DNA of 64,000 nucleotides from Arcuatula senhousia (GCA_963971305.1 OZ020304.1:78988355-79052354); one strand, 5' to 3'; positions 46,601 to 57,834 are shown, numbered from the stretch's first letter. Numbers and translations are program-made. The notes: generated by a model not told the origin, from the sequence alone.

Positions 46601-49600
46601 ACCATGAAAATGGGGTCAAGGTCACATTACATGGTGACATCAGCATAATCCCAAAATATCATTTGTCTAGCTATAATATTATACCTTTCACCTAACTCAT
46701 TTTCCACCCAAAAATCATCTACATTCACAAAGTCAATGAACCGTGAAAATGGGGTCAGGGTCACACAACATGTTGTCAGTTGTGTAGATCGAAACCCCAA
46801 ATGTCTGTATACCAAATATCAGATGCCTATCTATTATACTTTTCACTTAATTCATTTTCCACAAAAGTCTTACAAAGAGGTTTTTTGGCCCAAATCATCT
46901 AAGTCCACAGAGTCACTGAACCAAGAAAATGGGGTCAGGGTCAAATGGCATGGCACTAGTTGCATAGATCATAACCCGAAGTGTCTGTATACCAGATATC
47001 AGATGCCTAGCTATTATATTTTTCACTTATTTCATTTTCCACAAAAGTCTTACAAAGGGTTTTTTGGCCCAAAAACATCAAAGTTCAAAGAGTCACTTAA
47101 CCATGAAATTGGGGTCAGGGTCAAAAGGCATGGTGCCAGTTGCGTAGACCATAACCCCAACTGTCTGTATACCAAATATCAGATGCCTAGCTATTATACT
47201 TTTCTTGTAATTCATTTTCCACAAAAGTCTTACAAAAAAGTTTATGCCGTCATCGCTGAAAAGTAATACATATGTCTCACTTTCAGTGACTTTAAGTCAT
47301 AGGCGATACAAAAACCATTTTTATTCCATTGAGACAGAATTTCTTTGTTTTTGCCTTTGTTTTAGATTGATTTTCTATTAGCTTAATTGCTTTTTAGACA
47401 TTACATTACTTACCTGGTATTGGTTTATGATTTTCATAACCATCAGCTGTAAAGGACTTAATGCTTCTGAAAATAGAATAGACGACTCTTTATCTAAACT
47501 CAATCTATAATAAATATCTGTCTTAAAATATAACTTGATCTGAGAAAAAACAAGCATTCTGAGAGTATTGCAAAACAATACTAAGTCCCCTACCCGCCTC
47601 ATATTTCATTCACTGGAAACAATTTGTCAAACGAATGAATACCTAAACTTGATCAGTTTATTATCAACAAGGAACAATAAAAAAGTTTAGAAAAGAAAAT
47701 TGCAATAGATTTTCAAACTTCAAAGGGCCATATCTCCCATAAAAATTTGTGGACCGGCACGAAACTTACACTTGGTCCATAACTTATCATGGTAAACTCA
47801 CATACCAAAAATCAGTTCATTATCTATAAGCATTTAGAAAAAAAGTGCGGAAAACTGGTATTTTAGTGAATTTTCAAAGTTCAAAGGGCCATAACTCCCA
47901 TAAAAAATTGTGGACTGACACGAAACTCAAACTTGATCTGTAACTCATCAAGGTAAACTCACATACCAAAAATCAGTTCATTATCTATAAGCGTTTAGAA
48001 AAAAAGTGCGGAAAACTGGTATTTTAGTCAATTTTCAAAGTTCAAAGGGCCATAACTCCCATAAAAAATTGTGGACCGACACGAAACTCAAACTTGATCT
48101 GTAACTCATCAAGTTCAACTCACATACCAAAAATCAGTTCATTATCTTTAAGCATTTAGAAAAAAAGTGCGGAAAACTGAGGCGTGACAGACAGACGGAC
48201 AGACAGACGGACGGACAGACAGACGGACCGACAGACGGACGGACCGGACGGACAGAGCGCAAACCTATAGTCCCCTTCGGCTTTCGCCGGTAGGGGACTA
48301 ATTAACAGTAGATTTTGAATTACCTATAGTATGTAATTATCACTATCTTTATGCTTTAATTTGCTCACACTTTAAAGTTTTACCATGTGTGATGTCTTGA
48401 CTTAACTTAAGAACATGTTTAAAAAAAAAAAAAAATGTCTAATACAGTTGAAACTTTTAACAAAATTATTTGGGATTGTTTTATTTAGTTATGATGTTAC
48501 CTTGATTGGAGCAGAACTTCTTGTTGGTTGTATAAACTTCATTACACAAAGATTGCTTCACCTAAAACAAAAATTATATAAAATGAAATTCCGCATTTCA
48601 TTGCTATTTATAAATAAAATTATATAATTTAAATTGACAATACATTTCAATTTCCCTACTTGACTTTTTCCATGTATTTTGTATCATACATATTCTATAC
48701 CAGGTTGAATTCATAAAAAGCAACAACTTGTGTTTCATTAGCTTTCAAGATGTTTTCCATTGCAGATGCTTAAACTTTTGTATCTTTTTGGGGTAAAATT
48801 CAGCCTAATAAATTCATTCTTTATCTTTCTGTTATCAATTGAATGTGTCACTTTTTATTATTGCATTTTATGTAATTTTCCAAATTTCTTATAAATCATC
48901 TTACAATCTTACAGTTAAATAAGTTTTAAAGTCCTAAACTGTCTAAGTAATTTTTACTTTCTCACATGTAATTTTCTTAGATCTGTTTCAATCTCAGGTT
49001 TCTGTGACATATCTTTTAGTGTTCTCACTGTACATTTACCAAGGGAGGCAATCTAAAAATACAGAAATTAATCAACATTAATGCTTGAAATAAAGGTAAA
49101 TTGTAATAACAAAAGTACTGAACTTAGAGGATCAATCTCAATGTCCAAGGAAGACAAAAGAGGAAGACATACCAGAGAAATTAAAGATTGCAATGGTACT
49201 GACTTGGTACAGGCATTTCAAAAGAAACAGTGGGTTACACCAGGTGTAATGGCATGCCAAACATCCCCCTGTACTAGAACTCACAATTAACTTCTAAAAC
49301 TAATAATGGGTTTGAATGAATATAGCTTACATATGCGTTTCTTCTTACGGCTACTTCTACAACCTTGCATCAAAAGTTATGGTTAGTTTTACAGAATACA
49401 AATAGTTTTTAATCAAGCTGTCAAAAGATTATATAGATACATAAGCAAAAATACATAAAGAATAGCAACATAGCCATCTTCTATACCAGGGTAAAGTCAA
49501 AGTGACCACATTTGTCTTGTAAATTATCTACGGTACCTTCATATCCGATTTATTCCATTTAGACTGAGTAAGTTGATCTATGCATTCTTCTGATATCTCT

Positions 49601-49998
49601 TCACCAAAATGAAGTACAAAGGGATCTACAAATATTCATAATATGTGTTAACATACTTTACACATTGCTTGAAATCAAACAAATAGAAAATGCTTGACAA
49701 GAAAAAAGTCATGGTAATTTTAGCAAAAAATTGAAAACAAAATATATTTTAGACTATCATACTAACCTGAATTGCTAGTTTCCTTGTCTTCATCATCTGA
49801 CTCATTCTCTTGAAAATTGTGATCATCATCATCATCGTCTGCTTCTTCTTCATCATCATCAATGTCATCTTCATCTAACTCACTATTGCCTTCTCCATTC
49901 AAGTTTCCTTCTGCCACATTTTGCTCACACTCTTCATCACTGACCTCTTCCTCATTGCTATCATCAGAAAGTGAATCCTCCAACTCGTCCTTGTCACT

Positions 49999-50035
<37 letters not shown>

Positions 50036-53000
50036 AGCTTCTGGTAATCTATAATATTTTTTAACATTAAAAACATGAACACAATTAAAATTGAAGAAAT
50101 ACTTAACTTTTATATTGCCTCTTTCAACTCATTTACTCATTGTTATTTTCTTGTATCATGTTTTACAATGAACATTGTTTTTGTGTTTTTATTAATATCA
50201 ACCCAGACATTTTCCACATACATGTATAACCCCCCAAAAAAAATCAAGAATCGTGCTAAATAAAGGTAATAACAAAATTACCGAACTTGGAGGATCAATC
50301 TCAATGTCCAAGAGAAAAGACAAAACATGGAAGACACACACTAAGGTTATATTTTACATAATTGTTGACCAATTTTTTTTTCCATTTTACAGTCCATCAA
50401 ATTAATTCATTTTAAAGTTTTTTTTTTCAACATCTTAATTTTCACTACCAAAATAAATATTATTGTGATTTTCAAATAACCGGTATTGTGCTGTAATTAT
50501 ATTACAAATATTTATTCCTAATTGGATTATAATTTATGTTCGTTTAAATTACCACGTCTAATTAATTTGATGGATCAGTTCTGTATTCCTGTTTTTTATG
50601 TGACGCTTCCGTATTTGTCTCGCAGGTTTTAGCCTTTCGCTCTCTTCCGTTTTCTAGAAACGACAACAACATGTTCGTCAAGATCTCATCTTCAAGGAGT
50701 TAAACCTTGCCGCCGTACAGTGAAAGACAGTTTATTTAACTCTAGTTGTTTTTGTAAGACTTTCGGCTGTTTATTGTCATCTTTAAAATCTTTGAAAGAT
50801 TAGTTGTTATTATTGAAATTCTACTTTCGTTTTCTATTCATATTTTATGGAAATTTACTTGACCTTGACTCTTGTCATCAATTTAGCCAAATGTAATTTT
50901 CAATAACTTTATTTAACTGTGCTTGCCTTTTATAGATAAACATTAATTTTAGAGGCTGTTATTTTCGATCTTTATGTATAATTTTCACGCTTCGTAAATT
51001 TAATTAACTTTGAATTTGTAACTTTTAACGATTTAATATTTATGCTCGTTTTTATTGTATTTCAGCAATTTACCTTCTGGTTTTATACGTGGTTAATAAA
51101 TGTGCAATCCCCGGATTTGGCGTTGTTTTGCCCCGTATAGACTTTGGTTAGCTACCTGCAGCACGGGCAGAATAGGTATCACTTTAAATAGCTCTTCAGA
51201 TAGCCTTTCAGGTAACACTTCTGACCTACATAATAGTAAAATGACCTTTAAAATAGCTTTCTGTCCCAGACTTGACCAGTCTAATTTGGGCAGGTGTCCA
51301 AAGAAGTCAGGTGTGACTTTACCTGGAAAACAGGTTTCCATTGACAATAGAAGAAAATGAGATGTGGAATAAGTGTACGCGACACAACCTACATTATAAA
51401 CGTATATTTTAAATATCCACAATGGAAAACAGCCAGCAGCCTTCAATGTGACCAGCGGTCGCTGCTCGCTGTTTTTCAATTGGCCCCTGGATTGAAAATA
51501 AAATACATATGATTCAAGCCCAATCCCAAAGTGCATTGAAAGACCCTCTTCTTGACAAAAAACAATTAACAAAAATTCGACTAAATACAAACATAAGCTT
51601 TGATAAAGATTCCTGGCTTAGGACAGGCACATTAAAATGTGGCGGGGTTAAACTAGTTTTTTGGCGCCAACCTTCCCCCTAATGATAATCAATAACAAAG
51701 CACAAACTAACACACAGTAAAAATCAAATCGATAGAAGTTCAATTCAACAAGAGAGTATCTGAGACAAAAGGACAACAGGTAATTAACGGGACGTAAAGA
51801 TACTCTCTTGAGAACACTCGAAGTTACTGACAACTAGCTAAGAAGCATCCATCGACTGATGTAAAAAAATCAAGTATGTCGATTTTTAAAGTACTTTTAA
51901 AGTTCTATTATGATAGTGTTATCTGAAAGGCTACCTGTTGAGCTATTTAAAGTGATACGGTTTTTTGGAAAATCACAATAACATGAAGACTAAAACTGAC
52001 CATTTTTCAATGAGGATACAAGCTCTTGATATGGGTTGGTTTCTTCTTCTGATGAACTTTCTTCTGACTAAAAATATTCATCACATCTTTATTACAAGTA
52101 AAACACATATTATTTGTGCATTTTAAAATTGACATCATCATTCAAATAAGAAGTCAGGTCTTCATAGAATTTGTCTGTAGCTCTGTAAGGGCTATTCCAG
52201 AAATAAATGTATGGGGGGGTCGGAAGGCAAAAAATATTTGGGTGAACATTCACAATCAAAAATTAATACCACATATGAACGTGTATCTACTTTAATTAGT
52301 CATAATTCTGAACATGAGAAAATCTTAATTTTATTTTATTTATGAATGTTCTTATTTATTTGAAGGGGGGGGATTATGTATGCAGATAGAAATTTATTGA
52401 CAGGTCCATATGATTTGGGGATTTGTGAGGGGGTATTATTAGATGCTTATCACTGTTAGTTACATTTAAAGTAATGTTTTTGACTGATGATTGTATAAAG
52501 ATTGAGATATAAATGAAATACCCTAAATTAAGATCAAAATACATACCTCAATAGCATTACTGGATCTGAAAATGAAAACAAAACAAACTAAATGAAAAAT
52601 AATAAATATTAGTCTTAATGTAGTTCATACGATCCTGAAGGTTGTGAAAATGGTAGAGACGTCAATATCTTAGCAGAACTATGAGCTGAATTTTCCTTCA
52701 ACGTTTGGTTTAGCACTCTTATTTTCCCTAACTTTAAATATCATTTTAACAGGTTGGGCACAACTACCCAAATGGGGAGTGGTTACTCAAATGAGTAACT
52801 ACATTAAATTACTATGATAAAATGATAGAAAAAAAAAATTTGAAAACATTTTTTTTTTATTTAAGATGGCACATCTTTATAACAATTGAAACAACATTTC
52901 CAAATGAAGTAAATGTTAATTTACAAATTTGTAGGAATATATGGCATTTGAAATACATGTGCATGTATGGAAGTTTAGTCAATGTTCATAGTCATGACAC

Positions 53001-53932
53001 TTCTTTTGGAAAAGTTACTCCATTTTATTGTGTCAAAATGATATCTATTTTAATTTTTTTTTTTTTATATCATTGTTTATAAATGGTCACTCATTTGATA
53101 AAATGTTTGAGGGGTAGTTATTCGAGTAACTACTCCCCATTTGGGGGGTTGCACCCAAGCTATTTAAAACTTTTTTATTTGCAAATTGTGTAAGTCCTTT
53201 AGCGCACACATGACCCACAAGAAAAGCTATTCTGCTTTTATTTTCGAATGTATTTTTTTTTAATTCATTGCATTATAGACAATAGACAATATTAATTTGC
53301 ATAAACACATTTACATTAAATGGTTAAAGCACAAAGGAATAAGCAATAATGTCAATAAACAGTTTATAATCATAAATATAGCAGTATCAACATGGCATGA
53401 CAGTGGTACTAATTTATTTATTATAGGTTGTTGTATTGAGGACAAGTTGATAAGAGAGTGGAACTCATAATAAACTTAAGAAGCATCACAGGTTAAACAT
53501 GTCTCATATTATTTTAACACTTAAAATGTATTTGTATATTTACACTGTACAATGTCAATAACCTTTTGAACCTTTAGTATTCCCTTTAGTTTTTTTTTTA
53601 ATATTATTAACCTTCCTCTTGCGCTGTGCTAAATTGGCCAAATATTCAATTTGTTGAAATCGGCCAATCACACTGTAGAAGTAGAAGTAGAACGTAATGG
53701 TCTGCAAAGACAGTGTTTTGTACCATATAGATGTAGATGTACCCCCCTTTTTTATTCTTAAACTAGTAATACAAATGTCAGAGTGAGTTTCGATGTCATA
53801 CATTTTATCTGGTGTTTTATTTATGGTTGGAGGATTTTGTTTTGTATCCGGTCTGGAGAATTTATTCTTTTTATTGCGTTTTGGGGGCATTTTTCTCTTT
53901 CTATTTCCATGTCCATGCCGTCTGGGTGCCAT
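37608..53932 (-). CDS. UTP25: U3 snoRNP / SSU processome factor UTP25 (DEF, DIEXF)
   Basis: Coding exons 5' to 3': 53932-53802 (likely), 52565-52547, 52067-52001, 50048-49767, 49625-49537, 49052-48966, 48561-48501, 47466-47414, 45247-45162, 44775-44716, 43214-43100, 42670-42592, 42187-42031, 41706-41610, 40813-40728, 40506-40424, 40074-39998, 39324-39253, 38874-38750, 38398-38300, 37839-37608. All phases join; about 718 aa (human 756). UTP25 works in the nucleolus in early 18S rRNA processing and resembles DEAD-box helicases without a working active site: here the motif II position reads DQAD (447-450). Conserved blocks: [99 protein letters not shown]. An acidic stretch (73-166) includes 12 Asp in a row. 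The first exon (basic, strong ATG context) is inferred from phase and length only. Stop TAA overlaps an AATAAA. Confidence 0.93.
39648..39776 (-). mobile_element. Fragment of dispersed family R in a UTP25 intron
   Basis: On the minus strand it carries ATGAGGTGTGGAATAAGTGT, AAACAGCCATCACCCTTCAA and CGCTGTTTTGCAATAGGCCC, matching the left part of the copies at 51357, 54945 and 55930. Confidence 0.6.
40917..41037. mobile_element. Small MITE with TA target duplication
   Basis: Inverted ends TTACTCTATTTTATT on both sides, continuing to CTGGGTTGG / CAAGGTTGG, about 26 bp each. TA flanks both ends (40915-40916, 41038-41039). 121 bp, no coding. TA duplication suggests Tc1/mariner. Located in a UTP25 intron. 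Confidence 0.75.
42997..43143 (-). repeat. Tandem duplication of a UTP25 exon end and its splice donor
   Basis: The last part of exon 43214-43100 plus the start of its intron is repeated downstream with a period near 61 bp: one fuller copy (CTGGGGAAAAGGTATGATTT near 43050-43030) and a partial one near 43000-43015. The copies keep the AAAAG|GTATGA donor. The copied stretch would read like the exon ([12 protein letters not shown]) but meets TGA right after the donor. Confidence 0.8.
43447..44513 (-). mobile_element. Family B element with a different core, reversed, in UTP25 intron
   Basis: The same ends as the element at 2916-4875 in opposite orientation: AGGCTCCCAGGAGCCT plus CACTCACCTG on the left, and GGACGCCAAGTGATGGCAAT, a hairpin (GACC-TTC-GGTC) and CAGGTGAGCTAAA on the right, with an ACGACGGACG tract just inside. 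The core is different: five units of about 156 bp (GGGGCCATAACCCCTATAAG, CATCTGACAACTTTGACCC). Confidence 0.85.
45381..46063 (+). mobile_element. Tandem-core element F in UTP25 intron
   Basis: Inverted ends ATGCCCCCGC / GCGGGGGCAT. The core is four units of about 165 bp (AAGTCCCAAACAGGAAGTAG, TTTGTCATACTGAAC, CATGTATGGTTCCTGAGAAA). The right end has CGACAGACGGACATGAG then a hairpin around GACATGTCGTC. Just outside the left end is TGTCCATGGGACA, so the true left edge may be about 30 bp further out. Confidence 0.8.
46393..47315 (+). mobile_element. Tandem-core element I, copy 2, in UTP25 intron
   Basis: Begins GTTGACACTAAAGTATGTCT and ends AGGCGATACAAAAA. Core units of about 177 bp repeat AAAATGGGGTCAGGGTCA, CTGTATACCAAATATCAGAT and TTTTCCACAAAAGTCTTACA. 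Because 177 is divisible by 3, a 176-codon plus-strand frame (46736-47266) stays open across three units. It is repeat translation with no known domain. Confidence 0.75.
47584..48299 (+). mobile_element. Tandem-core element E in UTP25 intron
   Basis: Subterminal inverted repeats AGTCCCCTACC / GGTAGGGGACT. The core is three units of about 160 bp (AAAGGGCCATAACTCCCATA, AACTTGATCTGTAACTCATC, TTTAGAAAAAAAGTGCGGAA). A GACGGACAGACAGACGG tract at about 48186-48255 precedes a hairpin with a GGCTTTCGCC loop. Conserved sequence about 30 bp outside the left repeat (ATTGCAAAACAATAC, also near 32576) suggests these are subterminal, not terminal, repeats. Confidence 0.85.
49995..50034. repeat. Coding GAT/ATC trinucleotide repeat in UTP25
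   Basis: An uninterrupted ATC run on the plus strand (GAT on the coding strand) encodes 12 consecutive Asp in the acidic N-terminal region of UTP25. Likely length-variable between individuals. The antisense poly-Ser frame over it is a shadow. Confidence 0.9.
50049..51174. other. UTP25 intron, left part
   Basis: At about 50265-50335 there is a second copy of a segment seen at about 49095-49165 (TTAGAGGATCAATCTCAATG-like phrase with CCAAG). The remainder is AT-rich; 50580-50720 is somewhat GC-richer without a recognisable gene. Confidence 0.4.
51175..51959. repeat. Long inverted repeat enclosing a family R copy
   Basis: Arms of about 44 bp: 51175-51218 (GTATCACTTTAAATAGCTC, TAGCCTTTCAG, TAACAC) and its reverse complement at 51916-51959, about 85-90% identical. 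The family R copy at 51357-51850 lies between. It sits in a UTP25 intron. Whether it is a composite element or two inverted copies of another repeat cannot be told here. Confidence 0.75.
51357..51850 (+). mobile_element. Dispersed family R, copy 1
   Basis: Left phrase GAGATGTGGAATAAGTGTAC, middle CTGGCTTAGGACAGGCACA and GTGGCGGGGTTAAACTAG, right GAGAACACTCGAAGTTACTG. Other copies: 54945-55290, 55930-56470, 60590-60897, and reversed fragments at 39648-39776 and 59530-59582. No coding sequence is shared intact between copies, so it looks non-autonomous; class unknown. Confidence 0.75.
52189..52226 (+). mobile_element. Single end of the Harbinger-like MITE
   Basis: GGGCTATTCCAGAAATAAAT continuing to GGGGGGGTCGGAAGG, preceded by TAA, matches the left end of the element at 17001-17192. 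No matching right end follows, so the copy is truncated. Confidence 0.7.
52750..53162. mobile_element. MITE with about 46-bp inverted ends in UTP25 intron 1
   Basis: Left GTTGGGCACAACTACCCAAA then TGGGGAGTGGTTACTC; right, reverse complemented, CTTGGGTGCAACCCCCCAAA then TGGGGAGTAGTTACTC. About 410 bp, no transposase. Target duplication not clear, so superfamily is left open. The frame of 86 codons inside is AT-driven. Confidence 0.7.
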
Positions 53933-54944
53933 CTTGACAGTTAAGCCTAACTAAGGAAAGAACGACAAAAATGATTGGTTAAAAATTTCAAGCAGGAATT
54001 TTAGAGTAAAGGAAAGATTTTTTGTATATGTATATTTTAACTTTTATCAACTCATTTTATCAAACTATCAATATTTCGACCAAAAAATACCTTATTTAAA
54101 GATTTAACTAGAATGTTCAATTCGTATCCTTTATCTTATATCTGTTTAAGCCAGCTTTGCCTTTCCAGTTTAGAAAAGCACTGGATAAAAATAATAAATG
54201 TAAGTATTCTGCTCTTTTTTTTTCCGGATAAGTTTAAAGGTTGAGCAAGTTGTACCAGTGTACAAAAAGAATATAGTGAATTATACAGAAATAAGAGCTG
54301 AATATCATATCGTGTTCACTGAAGACTTGAAACTGAAAGCAAAATACTTATAAACTGGTTTTGTAACACTCAAATGCAGGCTCATCCAGATAAGTTCCAA
54401 GCCATATTCATTTGGAAAGAACACATTAAAAGATATAATCTATTGATTGTAATGATGGTGGTTATTAAATGTAACGAAGAAGTAAACTGCTGGGAGTTAC
54501 TTTTGATTTCAGTCTAAATTTAAAATCTCATGTCTCAAAAAATTGACGAAAAGCATCTCAACAGGCCAGCTTAATGTCATGTGTATTGAAAAGGATTGGA
54601 GCTCATATGAATAAGCTGGCTAGGTCGATTGACAATATATTACTCCATTATTTAAACTAATAGTAATTTAATCTAAATTTAAAATAAATAAGAAAATTTT
54701 TATTGTTACGGTCGTAGATGATTCGTTCTCCGTCTCGTTATGAACGTTATACGTTCCTTATTTTCGTCTTTGTCGTAATCGTATTCTATGCCTATAAAAA
54801 AGACTCAGCTACAAGTGGAGCGCAATTGGTTCATATGGTAATACCAATAACTTGGTGATAAATTGTTTTCCAAAACATATGTAAATGTTACCCCCCCCCC
54901 TCAAATAAATATTCATGGAATTCGTTACTAGAATAGAAGATAAC
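53933..54944. other. UTP25 5' flank and intergenic DNA
   Basis: The sequence just above 53932 should hold the UTP25 5' UTR/promoter if the first exon is right; no clear promoter element. A CG-containing stretch at about 54710-54790 (GGTCGTAGATGATTCGTTC) is the only compositional change. A poly-C run is at about 54891-54901. Confidence 0.35.
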
Positions 54945-55290
54945 GTGAGGTGGAATAAATGTACGTGACACAGCCTCCATAACCAAGCGGCAATTTTAAA
55001 AGACAATGACGATGAAAAACAGCCAGCAGCCTTCAACGAGACCAGAAGGCGCTGCTCGCTGTTTTGCATTTCGCCCAATGCCAAAATAAAATGCATACAA
55101 TTCAAACTCAGTCGTGATATAGTCAAAGAAAGACCCCCTTCTTAAACAAGTAACAGGAAACACCAAAACGACAAGTACTAACGGTAGCTTTGTTTACGAT
55201 TCCTGGATTTACATATAAGACAGGCTTTCTGTTGCGTTGTTAACTATTTTTTGGGACCCAACCTTCCCTATTACAGTATCGTGTAATATG
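54945..55290 (+). mobile_element. Dispersed family R, copy 2 (old)
   Basis: Diverged copy: GTGAGGTGGAATAAATGTAC, GACAATGACGATGAAAAACA, GCGCTGCTCGCTGTTTTGCA, then AAGACAGGCTTTCTG. It ends near GGGACCCAACCTTCCC. Confidence 0.65.
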
Positions 55291-55929
55291 TTCCGTCATA
55301 GAAGTCAAAGCAAGAGACATTACTTTAGAAATCATTGGTCAGAGAACTTACTTGAACCAAAGATAAAACGGAGATATTTATGGGTTTTTGTATAATTTAT
55401 GTATCCAATATATTAAAGCAGATAAATGATTGTGCGTTGAGGCTGCTCGTAGTGCTGTGGTTACAACGGTATGAGCATCAATAATACTGTTTTCTATTTG
55501 TCCTTGTCATCTTTCATAAATGGCCGTTTGTTTATGTAGGTTTATATGTAAAGTGTCTCTGCCATAGACCTGTATGGAAGAATAAATTAACAAATATCTC
55601 GAGTTTATAAATGAGATTTCGTGTATAGATAACTTTGTGACATTTCAAAATATCAACTTTAAACGGTAATAAATCAACTTAGAAACCACGAAAGATTTTT
55701 ACATAAATCTTTTTTACGCCACGGCTAAAATGTTCATGTTTGAAATTTTTATATGTTCAAATAAGTTCTTAAACATGTGACAAAAAAGTACACACAATCT
55801 CTATTTTATACATCAAAATAAAACAAATACAAACCTTTCGGTTAGTTTTCACTTAAAATTTTCATAAAAAGTTTATTCCTCAATCAAGTTAAAGTAAACT
55901 CTAAACTGATTTTATAGAATAGACGATAT

Positions 55930-56470
55930 TGAGATGTGGAATAAGTGTACGCGACACAACAAATAATAAACAAACAGCAATTCAAAAAATCACAACGGAA
56001 AACAGCAAGCAGTCTTCAACATGACCAGAGCCTGAGGTCACTGCTTACCGTCTTGCATTGGCCCAAGACTTATAATACAATACAAAAGTTACAAAACCAA
56101 TCCCTAAATCATCAACGAAAAACCCAATTCTTGACATAAAACAGTTAACACAGAATGACAAGGACAAACAAAGGCTTTGGCAAAGTTTCCTGGCTTAGGA
56201 CAGGCACATATAAAATGTGGCGGGGTTAAACTAGATTTTTGGATCCAACCTTCCCCCTATTGATAAGCTTGCACAAAGCATACATATAAAACACACTGTA
56301 AAACTCAATCGACAAAAGTTCAATTCAACAAGAGAGAACCTAAGACAAAATACTGTGCGAAAACAACAAGACGAGGAGGAACTCTCTTGAGAACACTCGA
56401 AGTTACTGACAACTAGCTAAGAAACATTTATCGATTGATGTAAAAGAATCAAATACATCAGTTCTAAATC
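55930..56470 (+). mobile_element. Dispersed family R, copy 3 (longest)
   Basis: Runs from GAGATGTGGAATAAGTGTAC through CTGGCTTAGGACAGGCACA to GAGAACACTCGAAGTTACTG and TAGCTAAGAAACATT. Nearly identical to the copy at 60590 over its first 300 bp, so both are fairly recent. Confidence 0.75.
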
Positions 56471-57169
56471 CGACACCCCACGTCAAAACAATGAACGATT
56501 TAGAGTTGTATCACCACACAGAACCGACATACTTGATCGCTGTGGTGCTTATAAATAATACAGTGGATACAAAGTGAAAATTTAACGTTTTAAAGTTACT
56601 ATCAAGCTATCAATATTTCTGCCAAAACATACCAAATGCAAAGATTTTACTAAAACATTGAATTCGTATCCTTTTTTCAAAAGGTTTTTAAGCCAGTTTT
56701 TAATTTCCATAAGGTTGTTTTTGATTTTTTGTGCTTTATTAACAACATTGCTTTAAAAATCAGGATGAGATATTCCTTTAACAATCAGAAATCTACGTGT
56801 AAAATCAAATTTTTCGATGAGATGTCCATATCTATGTGCAAATTTTGTAAAAGATTTGACTAATTTGTGGTAACGGTAACAATATATTAAAATTGTTTTA
56901 GCAATTTATAGAAACTTGCATTAAAGCAAGTTTACCGTGAATTTCACATTCATTAAACAATCAATTTTCGTGAATTTCAGGTTAATAACATGTGAAATTC
57001 ACTAGAATTTTACCTGAACCTTTTCACGTAAAAATCATTAATACTTGATTTTTTTTCTAAACATTCAAAGAACATTATTGTGTAAAACTTTTAAAGACTT
57101 ACGTTAGTTTCGTATGGCACATTCACTCTAACAAAAAAAAATGATAGAGGGGAGCAAGTCCCTGTGGTT

Positions 57170-57834
57170 TAAATCATTCAAATTCAAATTCAAATATTTT
57201 ATTGATTTAAAATCCAACTTAGGATTATAATCAGCAACACATACATGGATACATAAAACAGACAATGATACAATACAATTTTTACATATAATCAAACAAC
57301 ATTTTTCAGACAAGCAGGACTGAGGGGTCTATTATTCCAATTTATATTTATTAATTAATGTTCTGTTTTAATAAAGCTAGTTAAGCACTAAAATATATCA
57401 TATAAAGCAAATTTTAATATATTGCATGGTGATACACATCTACTGAGTAATTATAATATAGTCTAACAGCATAGCACTTTTCTCTCATTAGCCATATCAA
57501 AAATACCTAAAACGCATACCTTCATAATATCATAATCATTACTTCTTAATACAAATATGAATTTTTCTCTGTCTGACATGTTACCAAAATTAGGGCAGAT
57601 TTCTTCAATCTTTTTAAATAGATTAGATCTAGTGCATTGTAGCTTTTCACATTTACATACAAAATGGAATTCATCCTCAACATCCTTTCTACATAAAGGG
57701 CATACTCTTTGGTCTAAAGGTGTGTTTTTATGACGCCCTTGCTCAATATAAAGATTACTATTACTTATTCTGAGCTTAACATAATTAGATATAATATTTT
57801 TAGGGTTTATGATGACCATCCCCCCCTTTTCCAC
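57170..57834 (-). mobile_element. 5'-truncated LINE, 3' end
   Basis: The minus-strand frame 57834-57463 ends with the zinc-knuckle-like C-terminus seen in non-LTR retrotransposon reverse transcriptases: RVCPLCRKDVEDEFHFVCKC, preceded by KLRISNSNLYIEQGRH. A 3' tail follows, ending in AATTTGAA-type repeats near 57175-57200. The polymerase domain itself is missing, so this is a dead 5'-truncated copy. Clade not assigned (CR1/L2/Jockey-like style). Confidence 0.8.

Noticed and set aside
49862..50047. Poly-Ser plus-strand frame
   Set aside because: Antisense of the acidic UTP25 exon; produced by the GAT repeat.
51093..51590. Minus-strand frame of 165 codons
   Set aside because: Crosses the boundary of an inverted repeat and a dispersed family R copy; no domain and not conserved in the other R copies.
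53555..53801. Separate 125-codon gene from the frame starting at 53932
   Set aside because: The first 43 codons fit as UTP25 exon 1 (right phase, expected length, basic composition, strong ATG context). The rest is more simply intron. A separate small gene is not excluded without RNA data.
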